A stretch of 64,000 nucleotides of DNA from Achromobacter dolens (GTDB lineage: Bacteria; Pseudomonadota; Gammaproteobacteria; Burkholderiales; Burkholderiaceae_B): NCBI RefSeq assembly GCF_902859745.1, contig NZ_CADIJW010000023.1, positions 1 to 64,000 on the forward strand, read 5' to 3'. Below, piece after piece: positions 11,707-22,667 of the stretch. Position 1 is the stretch's first letter; every line of letters starts with the position of its first letter. The notes below the pieces were generated by a model that was given only the letters and a program-made list of their open reading frames with translations, was not told the origin of the DNA and did not search any database. A program made the position numbers and the translations under genes.

Positions 11707-12995
11707 CCGCCGCGTTCCCGGTTCCGCCCGAACTGGCCGGGCATCCGTACTTCCAGTACCGCAATAACGTGCTGTACGCCGAAGACGTGCCGCTGGACCA
11801 TCTGGCCGAAAGACTGGGAACGCCGCTCTATGTCTACTCCCGCGCGGCGCTCAAGGCCGCCTGGGAAACCTACCGCAGCGCCGTGGGGCAGCGCCCCGTG
11901 CAGGTCTGCTACGGCATGAAGGCCAATTCCAACCTGGCCGTCCTCAAGGAATTCGCCCGTCTCGGCGCGGGCTTCGACATCGTCTCCGGCGGTGAATTGA
12001 AACGGGCCCTGGCCGTGGGCGCCGATCCCGCCCGCATCGTCTTTTCCGGCGTTGGCAAGCAGGCCTGGGAAATGCGCGCGGCGCTGGCCGCCGGCGTCAT
12101 GTGCTTCAACGTCGAATCCGAAGCCGAATTGCAGCGGCTGTCCGACGTTGCCCAGGAAACCGGGCAACGCGCTCGGGTGGCGCTGCGCGTCAACCCGGAT
12201 GTCGACGCGCAGACCCATCCCTATATTTCCACCGGCCTCAAGGAAAACAAGTTCGGCATCCCCATCGGGGCGGCGCTGGACGCCTACCGCAGCGCCCGCC
12301 TGCTGCCTGGTCTCGAGATCACCGGCCTGGACTGCCACATCGGCTCGCAACTGACCGACATCAGTCCCTACTTCGACGCGCTGGAAAAGCTGCTCGACCT
12401 GGTCGCCGACCTGGACGGCATCGGCATCCGCCTGTCACACCTGGACCTGGGCGGCGGCCTGGGCATCCGCTACCGCGACGAAGTGCCGCCCTCGCCCAAG
12501 GCCCTGCTGGATCATGTGTTTCAGCGCCTGCAGGCGCGTGGCCACGGCCATTTGCGGCTGGTGCTCGAACCCGGCCGGTCGCTGGTCGGCAACGCCGGCG
12601 TGCTGCTGACCGCCGTCCAGTACCTGAAGCACGGCGAGGCGCGCAACTTCGCCATCGTCGACGCCGCCATGAACGACCTGATGCGTCCGGCGCTGTACGA
12701 CGCCTGGCACGGCCTGCGGCCGCTGCGACCGCGCGCGGGCGACACGCTCGAATACGACATCGTCGGCCCGGTCTGCGAAAGCGCCGACTGGCTGGCCCGG
12801 CAGCGCGCGCTGGCGCTGGAACAAGGCGACGTGCTGGCGCTGGAATCGGCGGGCGCCTACGGCATGACCATGGCCGGCAACTACAACACCCGCCCACGCG
12901 CGGGCGAGGTCATGGTCGACGGCGACCGCTATCACGTGGTGCGCCAGCGCGAAACGCTGGACGACCTGCTGCGCGGCGAGTCGACGCTGCCCTGA
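11703..12995 (+). CDS. lysA: Diaminopimelate decarboxylase
   Basis: LysA makes L-lysine from meso-diaminopimelate, a PLP-dependent last step. The 430-residue protein has the PLP lysine in VCYGMKANSN (K73), the HIGSQ segment near residue 218, the glycine-rich phosphate-binding LDLGGGLGI, EPGRSLVG, the active-site cysteine region GPVCESADW and GAYGMTMAGNYN near the C-terminus. Length and all motifs are normal. It is coupled to lptM by a 4-bp overlap and ends at a strong terminator. Confidence 0.97.
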   Translation: MTAAFPVPPELAGHPYFQYRNNVLYAEDVPLDHLAERLGTPLYVYSRAALKAAWETYRSAVGQRPVQVCYGMKANSNLAVLKEFARLGAGFDIVSGGELKRALAVGADPARIVFSGVGKQAWEMRAALAAGVMCFNVESEAELQRLSDVAQETGQRARVALRVNPDVDAQTHPYISTGLKENKFGIPIGAALDAYRSARLLPGLEITGLDCHIGSQLTDISPYFDALEKLLDLVADLDGIGIRLSHLDLGGGLGIRYRDEVPPSPKALLDHVFQRLQARGHGHLRLVLEPGRSLVGNAGVLLTAVQYLKHGEARNFAIVDAAMNDLMRPALYDAWHGLRPLRPRAGDTLEYDIVGPVCESADWLARQRALALEQGDVLALESAGAYGMTMAGNYNTRPRAGEVMVDGDRYHVVRQRETLDDLLRGESTLP

Positions 12996-13016
12996 ACGCG
13001 CCCTGGCTTTCCAATG

Positions 13017-13045
13017 AAAAAGGCCCCGTCGAAGCGGGGCCTTTT
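13017..13045. terminator. Bidirectional intrinsic terminator between lysA and ccsB
   Basis: The stem GGCCCCG at 13022-13028 pairs with 13035-13041 and is extended by AAAA on the left and TTTT on the right. It lies between the convergent lysA stop (12995) and ccsB stop (13059) and can serve both. Confidence 0.92.
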
Positions 13046-13058
13046 GCCGTGCGCCAGA

Positions 13059-14405
13059 TCAGAGCTGGCCGTAGGAATGCAGGCCCGACAGGAACATGTT
13101 CACGCCCAGGAAGGCGAAGCCGGTGATCAGCAGGCCCGTCAGCGCCCAATAGGCCGCCATCGTGCCGCGCAGGCCCTTGATCAACCGCATGTGCAGCCAG
13201 GCCGCGTAGTTCAGCCAGACGATCAGCGCCCAGGTTTCCTTGGGGTCCCACTGCCAGTAGGCGCCCCAGGCGTCCGCGGCCCACAGCGCCCCCAGGATGG
13301 TCGCCACGGTGAAGAAGGCGAAGCCGATGGCGATGGCGCGGTACATGATGTCGTCCAGCACCTCCAGCGGCGGCAGCGCGGCGGCGATGCGGCGCCGGCC
13401 CAGCAGGATGGCGCCGACGATCACGGCGCCGATGCCGAAATACAGCATCCAGGTGGCCGACAGGCCGTCGGTGCGGAACACCATCGGCTCGGCGCACAGC
13501 AGCACGCCCAGCACGAACAGCGGCGCCAGCTTGAGCCACGACGAGGTCTGGCCGTGCTGCTTGACCAGGTAGGCGAAGCCGACCATCGCCGCCAGCGAGA
13601 AGGTGCCGTAGCCGATGAAGTTGGCCGGCACATGCAGCTTCATCCACCAGCTCTTGAGCGCCGGCACCAGCGGCTGGATCTGCCCGGCATCGCGCGTGAA
13701 CGAATACCACAGCAGGAACACCACCGCCGAGGTCACCACCAGCAGCACGAAGCCGCCCAGCGCGCGCGTGGCGTACTTGCGTTCGTAGTACAGATAGAAC
13801 AACGCCGTGATCAGCGCGAACAGCACGAACACTTCGTACAGGTTGCTGACCGGGATGTGGCCCAGATCCGGGCCCATCAGGTGGCCCTCGCGCCAGCGCA
13901 CCAGCAGGCCGGTGACGCCCGCGAACACCGCACCCCAGGTCAGGGCCGTGCCCAGCCAGGCCGCGGTCGGGCTGAAGAAACCGATCCAGTAGCAGACCAT
14001 GGCCAGCGCGAACAACGCGCTCATCCACAGGATGGCCGACTGCGACGAGAACAGGTATTTCAGGAAGAACACCTGTTCGGCCCGCGCCAGGTCGTTGCCG
14101 TAGAGCATCAGCGCCAGGCCGGCCGCGATCGCACAGGCCACCATCAGGCGGCGCAGGGGCCGCCACAGCCAGCCCATCCAGGCCAGCACCGGCACGGTGC
14201 CGCACAGGATGATCTTCTCGTAGTAGTCCATGGCGCCGCTAAAACGCGTCAGCGCGAAACCGGCGCCCGCCGCCAGCAGCAGGAAGAACACGATGTCCGT
14301 CCAGTCCGGCCGGCCGCGCTGCGCGCGGCTGTCACCGGTCTCGGACAGGCTGTCCTGCCAGAGATTGTCGGGCGTGGGGGAATGCGTGGTGGTGGTCGTG
14401 GACAT
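13059..14405 (-). CDS. ccsB: Cytochrome c assembly protein with WWD haem-handling domain (CcsA/ResC type)
   Basis: This is one half of the system II (Ccs) cytochrome c synthetase, which exports haem and attaches it to CXXCH motifs in the periplasm. The 448-residue polytopic protein has the tryptophan-rich WWD motif (WGAYWQWDPKETWAL) at about residues 380-395, plus the conserved histidine in KLHVPANFIGYG. Naming varies: automatic annotation often calls this protein CcsB, while the Bordetella literature calls it CcsA. The partner resB lies immediately upstream with an 8-bp gap, so they form one unit. Confidence 0.94.
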   Translation of the reverse strand: MSTTTTTHSPTPDNLWQDSLSETGDSRAQRGRPDWTDIVFFLLLAAGAGFALTRFSGAMDYYEKIILCGTVPVLAWMGWLWRPLRRLMVACAIAAGLALMLYGNDLARAEQVFFLKYLFSSQSAILWMSALFALAMVCYWIGFFSPTAAWLGTALTWGAVFAGVTGLLVRWREGHLMGPDLGHIPVSNLYEVFVLFALITALFYLYYERKYATRALGGFVLLVVTSAVVFLLWYSFTRDAGQIQPLVPALKSWWMKLHVPANFIGYGTFSLAAMVGFAYLVKQHGQTSSWLKLAPLFVLGVLLCAEPMVFRTDGLSATWMLYFGIGAVIVGAILLGRRRIAAALPPLEVLDDIMYRAIAIGFAFFTVATILGALWAADAWGAYWQWDPKETWALIVWLNYAAWLHMRLIKGLRGTMAAYWALTGLLITGFAFLGVNMFLSGLHSYGQL

Positions 14406-14413
14406 AGGAAACC

Positions 14414-16492
14414 TTAAGACCCTTTCTGGCGCAGCAGCGCCTGCTTGAAGCGATCGAACTCCTGGTTGAAGTCGAGTGTACGCTTCTGCGACGTCATCGC
14501 CGCCAGGATGCCGCAGCCGCCTTCCTGCGGCTTGATCCAGATCCAGACGCGGCGATCCCGAATATAGAACATCGAAAACACCCCCAGGACCAGCAACAGG
14601 CTGCCCAGGTAGACCGTATTCTTGCCCGGCGTGCGGCTGACCTGGAACACGCTGGCCTGCACGTGGTTGAAATCGGCCAGGGAGAAGAAGACCGGCGCCG
14701 GATAAACCGTCAGGTCGGACAGGGCCGCCACCGCCAGGCGCGACCAGAGCGCGGCACGCTCGGCCTCGGGGCCTTCTGTGGGCACGGGCGGCAAGCCGGC
14801 GCGTTCGCGCTCGACCGCCCGCAGTTCGTTCATGCTGGCGCCGATCAGGCGGATCACCACGTCCGCGGCGCGCTCCAGGTCGGCGGCCGGCGTGTTGGCC
14901 TGCAGGAACGCGGCCACGGCCTGCAGGCCGCCGGAGGCATAGGTTTCCAGGGCGCGCTCGGCCGCCGTCTGCAGCGGCTGGCGGTCGGCGCCGCTGGGGC
15001 TGTTGCGCTCGGCGAAGCGACGGGCCGCCTCCTGTCGCGCGGCGGGATCGGCCAGCGTCGCGCGCAGCCGCATGAACTCGGCCACGGAACTGTCGTCATC
15101 GGCCGGGATGCGCAGATAGCGGAACGGTTCGGAGGCATTGTTGCGCACGCCGGCCAGGAACACGCTGGCGCCATCCAGTTGCACCGGCAGCATGTAGTTC
15201 TGGAACTCGTGGGCCTGGCCCGCATCGTCGATCAGCTTGTATTCGACGCTGGGACCCACGTTGCGCAGGTTTTCGTTCTTCTTGCCGGCGGCGCTGCCGG
15301 ACACGGAGGCCACATGCTCGGCGAAGCTCTGGTTGCCGCCCTTGGGATCGCCGCGGGTCAGGTCCTCGACGTTGATCGGACGCAGGGCCGTGATTTCCAC
15401 GCCCATGCTGCGCGGGCCACGCGCAGTGTTAGCGCTTACTTCGGAAGTCTTGCCCACGGTGCCGTCAACATTGAACGTGGCGCTGTCGGCGCCCACCAGC
15501 GGGTAGCCTTTGAGCACCACCGTGCTGCCGCCATCATCGAAGCTGGACTGGTACACCGTCATGCCCTTGAAGCGCAGCGGCTCGTTCACCTCGATGGTCG
15601 AATCGAAATGCTTGCCGGTATCCGGATCGGTCACTTCGACTTCGCTGGCGAAGCGGCTGGGCATGCCGGTCGAGTAGTAATCGACGATGAATTTCTTGAG
15701 CTTCAGCGTGAACGGCATCGGCTGCACCAGCGCGCCGTCGCCCACCATCACGACCGCGGTGCTGGCCTGGCCATTCTCCGGCACCAGCACGCTGGCGCGG
15801 AAACTGGGGTTGTTGACCGACAGGCGGCCGCTCTCCGGCACCTCGGAAATCAGCATGTTCTCGACAATGGGTTTCTTGCCGCCAAACATGACCTGCAGGC
15901 GCACCGGCAGCTCGCTGTCGAGCAGGCCGCCGATACAGATGATGACCATGGCGGCGTGGGCGAACACGTAACCCAGCCGGTTGGCGCTGCCCTTCTTGGC
16001 CGCCAGCAGCACGCCCGTGCTGTCCTGGCGCTCGCGCACCGCATAGCCCATGCGCTTGAGCAGCGCCGTCAGGCCGGCCGCGGTCCGCGGCACGTCGGTG
16101 GGCGCCTCGGTCTCGACCCGGTGCGGAAAGGCCCGCAGGCTGCCGCCACGCACGTGCTCGCGGAACGAACGCGCGTCGCGCAGCATCTTGGGCGCGTTGC
16201 GGATCAGGCAGACGGACGTCGAAATGACCAGGAACGCCATGATCAGCAGGAACCACCAGCTGTTGTAGACGTGCCAGATCGAGAACTTGTCGAACACCTC
16301 GAACCAGAACGGCCCGAACTGGTCGATGTAGTTGTTGGACGAGCGGTTTTGCTGCAGGACCGTCCCCACCAGGCTCGCCACGCAGATGAACATCAGCAGG
16401 CTGACGGCGAAACGCATCGAGCCCAGCAATTCAAACAGATCGCGGGGCAGGCTGCGCAGGGAGGGACGGGAGTGTGTCTGAGTCGAATTCAT
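14414..16492 (-). CDS. resB: ResB/Ccs1 cytochrome c assembly protein
   Basis: ResB (Ccs1) works with the WWD protein to transfer haem to apocytochrome c. The 692-residue protein has N-terminal transmembrane segments (LLGSMRFAVSLLMFICVASLVG and the SWWFLLIMAFLVISTSVCL helix), a large periplasmic domain and a final membrane segment (YLGSLLLVLGVFSMFYI) near the C-terminus. The start ATG at 16492 has no Shine-Dalgarno sequence. It directly abuts a G/C hairpin with a T-run, so expression may depend on read-through or a different start (an in-frame ATG lies at GSMRFAV, residue 26). Cytochrome c4 is upstream on the same strand. Confidence 0.93.
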   Translation of the reverse strand: MNSTQTHSRPSLRSLPRDLFELLGSMRFAVSLLMFICVASLVGTVLQQNRSSNNYIDQFGPFWFEVFDKFSIWHVYNSWWFLLIMAFLVISTSVCLIRNAPKMLRDARSFREHVRGGSLRAFPHRVETEAPTDVPRTAAGLTALLKRMGYAVRERQDSTGVLLAAKKGSANRLGYVFAHAAMVIICIGGLLDSELPVRLQVMFGGKKPIVENMLISEVPESGRLSVNNPSFRASVLVPENGQASTAVVMVGDGALVQPMPFTLKLKKFIVDYYSTGMPSRFASEVEVTDPDTGKHFDSTIEVNEPLRFKGMTVYQSSFDDGGSTVVLKGYPLVGADSATFNVDGTVGKTSEVSANTARGPRSMGVEITALRPINVEDLTRGDPKGGNQSFAEHVASVSGSAAGKKNENLRNVGPSVEYKLIDDAGQAHEFQNYMLPVQLDGASVFLAGVRNNASEPFRYLRIPADDDSSVAEFMRLRATLADPAARQEAARRFAERNSPSGADRQPLQTAAERALETYASGGLQAVAAFLQANTPAADLERAADVVIRLIGASMNELRAVERERAGLPPVPTEGPEAERAALWSRLAVAALSDLTVYPAPVFFSLADFNHVQASVFQVSRTPGKNTVYLGSLLLVLGVFSMFYIRDRRVWIWIKPQEGGCGILAAMTSQKRTLDFNQEFDRFKQALLRQKGS

Positions 16493-16526
16493 GAAAAAAG
16501 GGGGGCCGCGCGATCGGCTACCCCCC
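16493..16526 (-). terminator. Intrinsic terminator or attenuator abutting the resB start codon
   Basis: On the minus strand six G pair with six C (16521-16526 with 16500-16505), followed by six T (16499-16494), then one base and the resB ATG. It has the form of an intrinsic terminator for cytochrome c4 transcripts, but its T-run ends one base from the resB start, where a ribosome-binding site would be expected. Confidence 0.75.
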
Positions 16527-16609
16527 TCGTAGACAGCGCATGACGGAATCAGGTTCCGCCATGCCAGGTTGCGTGAACGCGGACCAGCCGCGCGCGTGCC
16601 GGCGTACGG

Positions 16610-17311
16610 CTACCGCAGGCCAGCCGCGTAGTCCGCCACGGCCTTGATGTCGGCATCCGACATCCGGTCGGCCACGGCGTGCATCACGTCGTTGGCGCGA
16701 TCGCCGCTGCGGAACAGCTTGAGCTGCTCTTCGATGTACAAGGGGAACTGGCCCGACAGGCGGGGGTACTGGCCCGGAATGCCCGCGCCATTGGCAGAAT
16801 GGCATGCGGCACAAGCCGGAACATTGCGCTCGGGCAAACCGCCGCGCCAGATCTTTTGACCCAGGTCAACCAACTTCTCCTGGCCGGCCGTGGCGGGTTC
16901 TTTCAGCGGCTGCTGCGCCAGGTACAGCGCAATGTTCTGCATGTCGGCCGGCGTCAGGTTCTGCGCCATGGCGGTCATGGGGGTCGGATTGCCGCCGGGG
17001 CCATTGCGCACCGGCAGCTTGGCGCCCTGCTTGACCTGGAAGTCGGTCAACTGCTTGACCAGGTATTCGTGGGGTTGCGCGGCCAGGTTGGGATTCACCG
17101 GAATGGTGCTGTTACCCGCCGCGCCATGACAGGACGCACAGGCGATGATGCCGCGCGAGGCATCGCCCTGGTCAAACAACTGCCCGCCCTTGGCGGCATC
17201 CGGCTTGGCCGGGCCCGCGGCGCCGTCAGCGGCGAAGCTCGTAGTAGAAAAGGCGGAGGCGCCGAGCAACAGCCCGCTCGCAACCAACATCCGGGACAGC
17301 ACACGCTTCAT
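16610..17311 (-). CDS. Dihaem cytochrome c4
   Basis: This periplasmic electron carrier is 233 residues long. A signal peptide (about residues 1-27, ending SFA) precedes two haem-binding motifs, CASCH at 58-62 and CAACH at 167-171. Methionines suited as axial ligands (TPMTAM near 112-115 and DVMHAV in the second half) are present. The two-domain repeat and spacing match cytochrome c4, which donates electrons to terminal oxidases. The start MKRVLSRML at 17311 gives a proper signal peptide, whereas the longer frame does not. It is upstream of the cytochrome c assembly genes, separated by a terminator-like hairpin, and is divergent from engB. Confidence 0.93.
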   Translation of the reverse strand: MKRVLSRMLVASGLLLGASAFSTTSFAADGAAGPAKPDAAKGGQLFDQGDASRGIIACASCHGAAGNSTIPVNPNLAAQPHEYLVKQLTDFQVKQGAKLPVRNGPGGNPTPMTAMAQNLTPADMQNIALYLAQQPLKEPATAGQEKLVDLGQKIWRGGLPERNVPACAACHSANGAGIPGQYPRLSGQFPLYIEEQLKLFRSGDRANDVMHAVADRMSDADIKAVADYAAGLR

Positions 17312-17566
17312 GAAGACCTCGACGATCACATCGATCAAGGCGCAAAAAGGCGCCCACGCCTGCCCGCACATCTGGAAAACCGTATCGAACCTGATTTGCC
17401 CGTTTGCCTGCGCGTCAAAGGCGGCAGTACCTTCGAAGCCGGATGACCGGCGGGTACGAAATGCCCTCAACGGTAAGCAAAAGAGACGGCTCCGCGCACG
17501 GGGACCACTGTTGCAAACGCCGGATTATACAATAGGGCTCGAAACCAACTGTAGCCAAAGCCATCC

Positions 17567-19203
<1,637 letters not shown>

Positions 19204-19211
19204 TCCCGGCT

Positions 19212-19325
19212 GGCGGGGCCTGCTCGGCCCCGCCCCGCTCGTCATCCGCGCGCCTCGGCATGAAACGCGCACACGAAACGCGCCCATGCAACGCGCCAAC
19301 TACCGGCGGGCCCTTGCGGCCCGCC
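19212..19325. other. Convergent intergenic region with two GC-rich stem-loops
   Basis: Between hemB and the EamA gene there are two hairpins. GGCGGGGCC (19212-19220) pairs with 19226-19234, and GGCGGGCC (19305-19312) pairs with 19318-19325. Neither has a real T-run (only GCGGTTT follows the second on the plus strand). They may act as weak or factor-assisted terminators for the two convergent genes. Confidence 0.45.
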
Positions 19326-19331
19326 GCGGTT

Positions 19332-20255
19332 TCAACGCGACGCCGGCGCGCCGCGGCGCAGGCCCAGCCAGGTGCCACTGAGAATGCAGGCCAGCCCCGC
19401 CACGTGCACCAGCGTGACGTGCTCGTCCAGGAACAGCGCGGCGAACAGCAGGCCGAAGATCGGCAGCCAGTTCACGAACAGCGCCGCGCGGCTGATCCCC
19501 AGCCTGGCAATGCCCGCGTTCCACAGGATGTTGCTGACGCCCGAGGCGATCACCGCCGAGAACAGCAGCACCAGCCATGGCCACCACGTCATGCTCCAGT
19601 TGTCCGCGTCATACGACGAGGGCGTCATGGCCGCATGCGCCATCAGCATCAGGCCGCCGGCCAGGTACATGTACCAGAGCATCGCCAGGGGATCGAGCGT
19701 GCGCGAGATGCGCTGGATCACCAGCCCGCCGAACACGAACACCGCCACCGCCAGGAACACGATGGCGTCGCCCCAGCCGGTCAGCCCCAACTGCGCGCCG
19801 CTGCCCACCACCACCATCGCCACGCCGGCCAGGCCCAGCAAGGCGCCGGCGATCCGCAGCCACGTCAGCCGCTCGCGATAGAACAGGGCCGCCAGCAACG
19901 CCGACAGCAAGGGGCTGGTGGCCATCAGCAGCGTGCCATTGGCGGCCGACGAGAACTGCAGCCCGTACACCAGCGCGGTCTGGTGCGCATACACCACCAG
20001 GAAGCCCGCCAGCGCCACCCAGGCCAGTTCCACGCGTCCCAGCTTCGGAATGCGGCCGCGCCGCGCCTTGACGATGAGGGTGACGGCGACGAACGCCACG
20101 GCGATCCGCAAGGCCGCCAGGGCGCGGATATCCATGTGCTGCGTCAGATACTTGATGGAGACGATGTTCAGGCCCCAGGTGGCCATCACGAACATCAATT
20201 GCAGATAGATCAGACCGGTGCGGTCCTGGCTTGCATCGACTGTCGGAGACGTCAC
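19332..20255 (-). CDS. EamA/DMT-family permease
   Basis: This 307-residue inner-membrane protein has about ten hydrophobic helices arranged as two EamA repeats. Conserved features include the N-terminal FVMATWGLNIVSIKY and the NWLPIFGLLFAALFLDEHVT segment before the last helices. The family exports or imports metabolites such as amino acids, and the substrate here cannot be inferred. It converges with hemB and lies 72 bp downstream of dsbD on the same strand. Confidence 0.86.
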   Translation of the reverse strand: MTSPTVDASQDRTGLIYLQLMFVMATWGLNIVSIKYLTQHMDIRALAALRIAVAFVAVTLIVKARRGRIPKLGRVELAWVALAGFLVVYAHQTALVYGLQFSSAANGTLLMATSPLLSALLAALFYRERLTWLRIAGALLGLAGVAMVVVGSGAQLGLTGWGDAIVFLAVAVFVFGGLVIQRISRTLDPLAMLWYMYLAGGLMLMAHAAMTPSSYDADNWSMTWWPWLVLLFSAVIASGVSNILWNAGIARLGISRAALFVNWLPIFGLLFAALFLDEHVTLVHVAGLACILSGTWLGLRRGAPASR

Positions 20256-20326
20256 GGGCGCCGGCCTGAGGGGTTGGAGGCGCCGCCCACGCGGCGCGAA
20301 CCCTCATGGTAGCGGCCGGCCACCGC

Positions 20327-22201
20327 TCAACGCAATAGCACGCGGTCCAGTGACTCGGTGAAGCGCTTGGCGTCCTGGAAGCCCACCACGCGCGCGTCCG
20401 GCAATTCCTTGCCGCCGGGTTCGAAGAACATGATGCCCGGCGGGCCGAACAGGCGGAAACGCTTGAGCAACGCCCGATCGTTGGCATTGTTGGCGGTCAC
20501 GTCGGCCTGCACCAGCAGCATGCCGGCCATGCGTTGCGCCACGCCCGGATCGGTGAAGGTGAAGCGCTCCATCTCGCGGCACGATACGCACCAGTCGGCG
20601 TAGAAGTCCAGCATCACCGGCTGCGTGCTCGCGGCCAGCAGCGCGTCCAGCTCGGCGTTATTGCGCACGCGCTTGAACTGCACCTCGCCAGCATGCGCGG
20701 CGGCGCCCGAGGCCGCCGGGCCGCCGGAGGCAAAATGCGACAGCGGCTGCAGCACGTCGCGGCCGCCGCTGGCCGCGCCAATCAGCCACGCGGCGGCGGC
20801 CAGGGCCAGCAGCAGGCCGATGCCCTTGCCGAACATGCGCGCCGAGCCGGCGCCCGCCGGCAACGCGTCGAACGCGCGCAGCATCACCGCGCCGACGATC
20901 GCCAGGAAGGCCCAGCCCGTCATCTGCACCCAGGTCGGCACCACCGGAATCAGCATCCACCAAGCCGTCGCCAGCAGCAGCATGCCGAACAGCCGCTTGA
21001 CGCCATCCATCCACGGCCCGGCCTTGGGCAGCAGCGCGCCCGACGAGGCGCCGACAATCAGCAGCGGCACGCCCATGCCCCACGCCATCGCGAACAGGGC
21101 CGCGCCGCCCAGCACCACGTCGCCGGTCTGCGAGATGTACAGCAACGCGCCGGCCAGCGGCGCGGCCACGCACGGCCCGACGATCAGCGCCGACAACGCG
21201 CCCATCAGCAACGCGCCGGTGTAACGGCCGCCTGGAATGCGCGACGAGCGCTCGGCCAGCCGCGCCTGGATGCCGGACGGCATCTGGAAGGTGAAGGCAT
21301 CGAACATCGCCAGCGCCAGCACCGCCAGCAGGATCGCGAACAGGGTCAGGATCCACGGCGTCTGCAGCCACGCGGCCAGGCCCGCGCCGCTCAGGCCGGC
21401 GGCCACGCCCAGCGCGGTGTAGACCACCGACATGCCCAGCACGTAGGTTGCCGCCAGCGCCAGGCCGCGGCCGCGCGTCGGGCGTTCCTGACTGGCGCCG
21501 CCCAGCACGATCGACGACAGGATGGGAATCATCGGCAGCACGCAGGGCGTGAACGCCAGCAGCAGGCCCAGCACCAGGAACACGCCGGCCGTCTTGATCC
21601 AGCCCAATCCGCCCAGCGCATCGGCCAGGCCGGTATCGCCCGCGTTCACCAGCGCGCTCAGGCCGCCGCCCGCAGCGGCCGGCGCGGCCGAGGCGCCCCC
21701 GCCGCCCGCCAGCGCGTAGCCGCCCGCCACCGGCGTCAGCTTCACACTGCTGTCCATTGGCGGATAGCACAGGCCGGCATCGGCGCAGCCCTGGCCGGTC
21801 AGCGTCAGCGTGAACGGTTGGCCGCCGGGCGTCACCGGCACGCGGATCAGCACGTCCTGGTGATAGACCTCCATGTCCTTCTCGAAGGTCGGGTCGTATT
21901 TGACGTCGCCCTTGGGGTAGACCGGCTCGCCCAGCGTGGCCGCACCCAGCGGACTGATGCTGATGCCGAAGCGCTCGCGGTACATGTAGTAGCCTGGCGC
22001 CACGCGGAAACGCAGCTCGACGGTATCCGGCGTGGCCATCGCCGCGCTGAAGACGAAGGCCTTTTCGGGTTCGAGGAATTCGGCCTCGGCGCGCGCCGGC
22101 GCGTTCCAGGCCAGCCACAGCATGGCCATGGCCAGCAGCGCCAGCAACTTGGGGAAAAAGGCACGCATCGGTGCGCCGGTTCGGACCGCGGGTTGCAACA
22201 T
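20327..22201 (-). CDS. dsbD: Thiol:disulfide interchange protein DsbD
   Basis: DsbD carries electrons from cytoplasmic thioredoxin to periplasmic DsbC, DsbG and cytochrome c assembly thioredoxins. The 624-residue protein shows all three modules. A signal peptide leads to an N-terminal domain with the cysteine pair in GCADAGLC (C139, C145). An eight-helix membrane domain carries the pair in FTPCVLPM and VGPCVAAPL. The C-terminal thioredoxin domain has WCVSC (538-541). The start overlaps the cutA stop as TGATG, so the genes are coupled; an alternative start at MRAFFPK (22168) would give a tidier signal peptide. The function fits the nearby cytochrome c assembly genes. Confidence 0.96.
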   Translation of the reverse strand: MLQPAVRTGAPMRAFFPKLLALLAMAMLWLAWNAPARAEAEFLEPEKAFVFSAAMATPDTVELRFRVAPGYYMYRERFGISISPLGAATLGEPVYPKGDVKYDPTFEKDMEVYHQDVLIRVPVTPGGQPFTLTLTGQGCADAGLCYPPMDSSVKLTPVAGGYALAGGGGASAAPAAAGGGLSALVNAGDTGLADALGGLGWIKTAGVFLVLGLLLAFTPCVLPMIPILSSIVLGGASQERPTRGRGLALAATYVLGMSVVYTALGVAAGLSGAGLAAWLQTPWILTLFAILLAVLALAMFDAFTFQMPSGIQARLAERSSRIPGGRYTGALLMGALSALIVGPCVAAPLAGALLYISQTGDVVLGGAALFAMAWGMGVPLLIVGASSGALLPKAGPWMDGVKRLFGMLLLATAWWMLIPVVPTWVQMTGWAFLAIVGAVMLRAFDALPAGAGSARMFGKGIGLLLALAAAAWLIGAASGGRDVLQPLSHFASGGPAASGAAAHAGEVQFKRVRNNAELDALLAASTQPVMLDFYADWCVSCREMERFTFTDPGVAQRMAGMLLVQADVTANNANDRALLKRFRLFGPPGIMFFEPGGKELPDARVVGFQDAKRFTESLDRVLLR

Positions 22202-22548
22202 CAGTCTCTCTTGTTCTGCACGATGGCCGTCTGCTGGCGCACCCAGTCGAGATAGGGCGCGGCGCCGCCGATGACCGGCAGCACGATGATTTCGGGCACG
22301 TCGTAGGGATGCATCTGCGCCAGGGCCTGGACCACGGCCTTGTGGCGCGCGTAGGTGGTCTTGATGTGGATGGGGATTTCCTCGGCCCCCTCCACCTCGC
22401 CTTGCCACTGGTAGATGGACAGGCCCGGCGCCCCAAGGTTCACGCAGGCGGCCAGGCCATCCTCGACCAGCACGTGAGCGATGCGCTTGGCCAGCAACAG
22501 GTCCGGCGCATTGCTGATGACCAGCACGACGTCGTCATCGCGCAACAT
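22201..22548 (-). CDS. cutA: CutA divalent-cation tolerance protein
   Basis: CutA is a small trimeric protein of PII-like fold linked to copper and divalent-ion tolerance; its molecular role is poorly defined. The 115-residue protein has the family core IKTTYARHKAVVQALAQ followed by HPYDVPEIIVLPV. The start MLRDDDVVLVISNAPD at 22548 has GGAGG upstream (AGGAGGCTCC). It overlaps dsbD by one base; cutA-dsbD adjacency is common in Proteobacteria. Confidence 0.95.
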   Translation of the reverse strand: MLRDDDVVLVISNAPDLLLAKRIAHVLVEDGLAACVNLGAPGLSIYQWQGEVEGAEEIPIHIKTTYARHKAVVQALAQMHPYDVPEIIVLPVIGGAAPYLDWVRQQTAIVQNKRD

Positions 22549-22667
22549 GGAGCCTCCTGGGAATACCCGTGTGGGATGTAACTCGGGGTATTTTATCGGT
22601 ATCGCCGCCCGCGTCCGCCGACAATCAGACCCGCGGCCATCGCGCACCCATCCCCTCCGAGGCAAGC

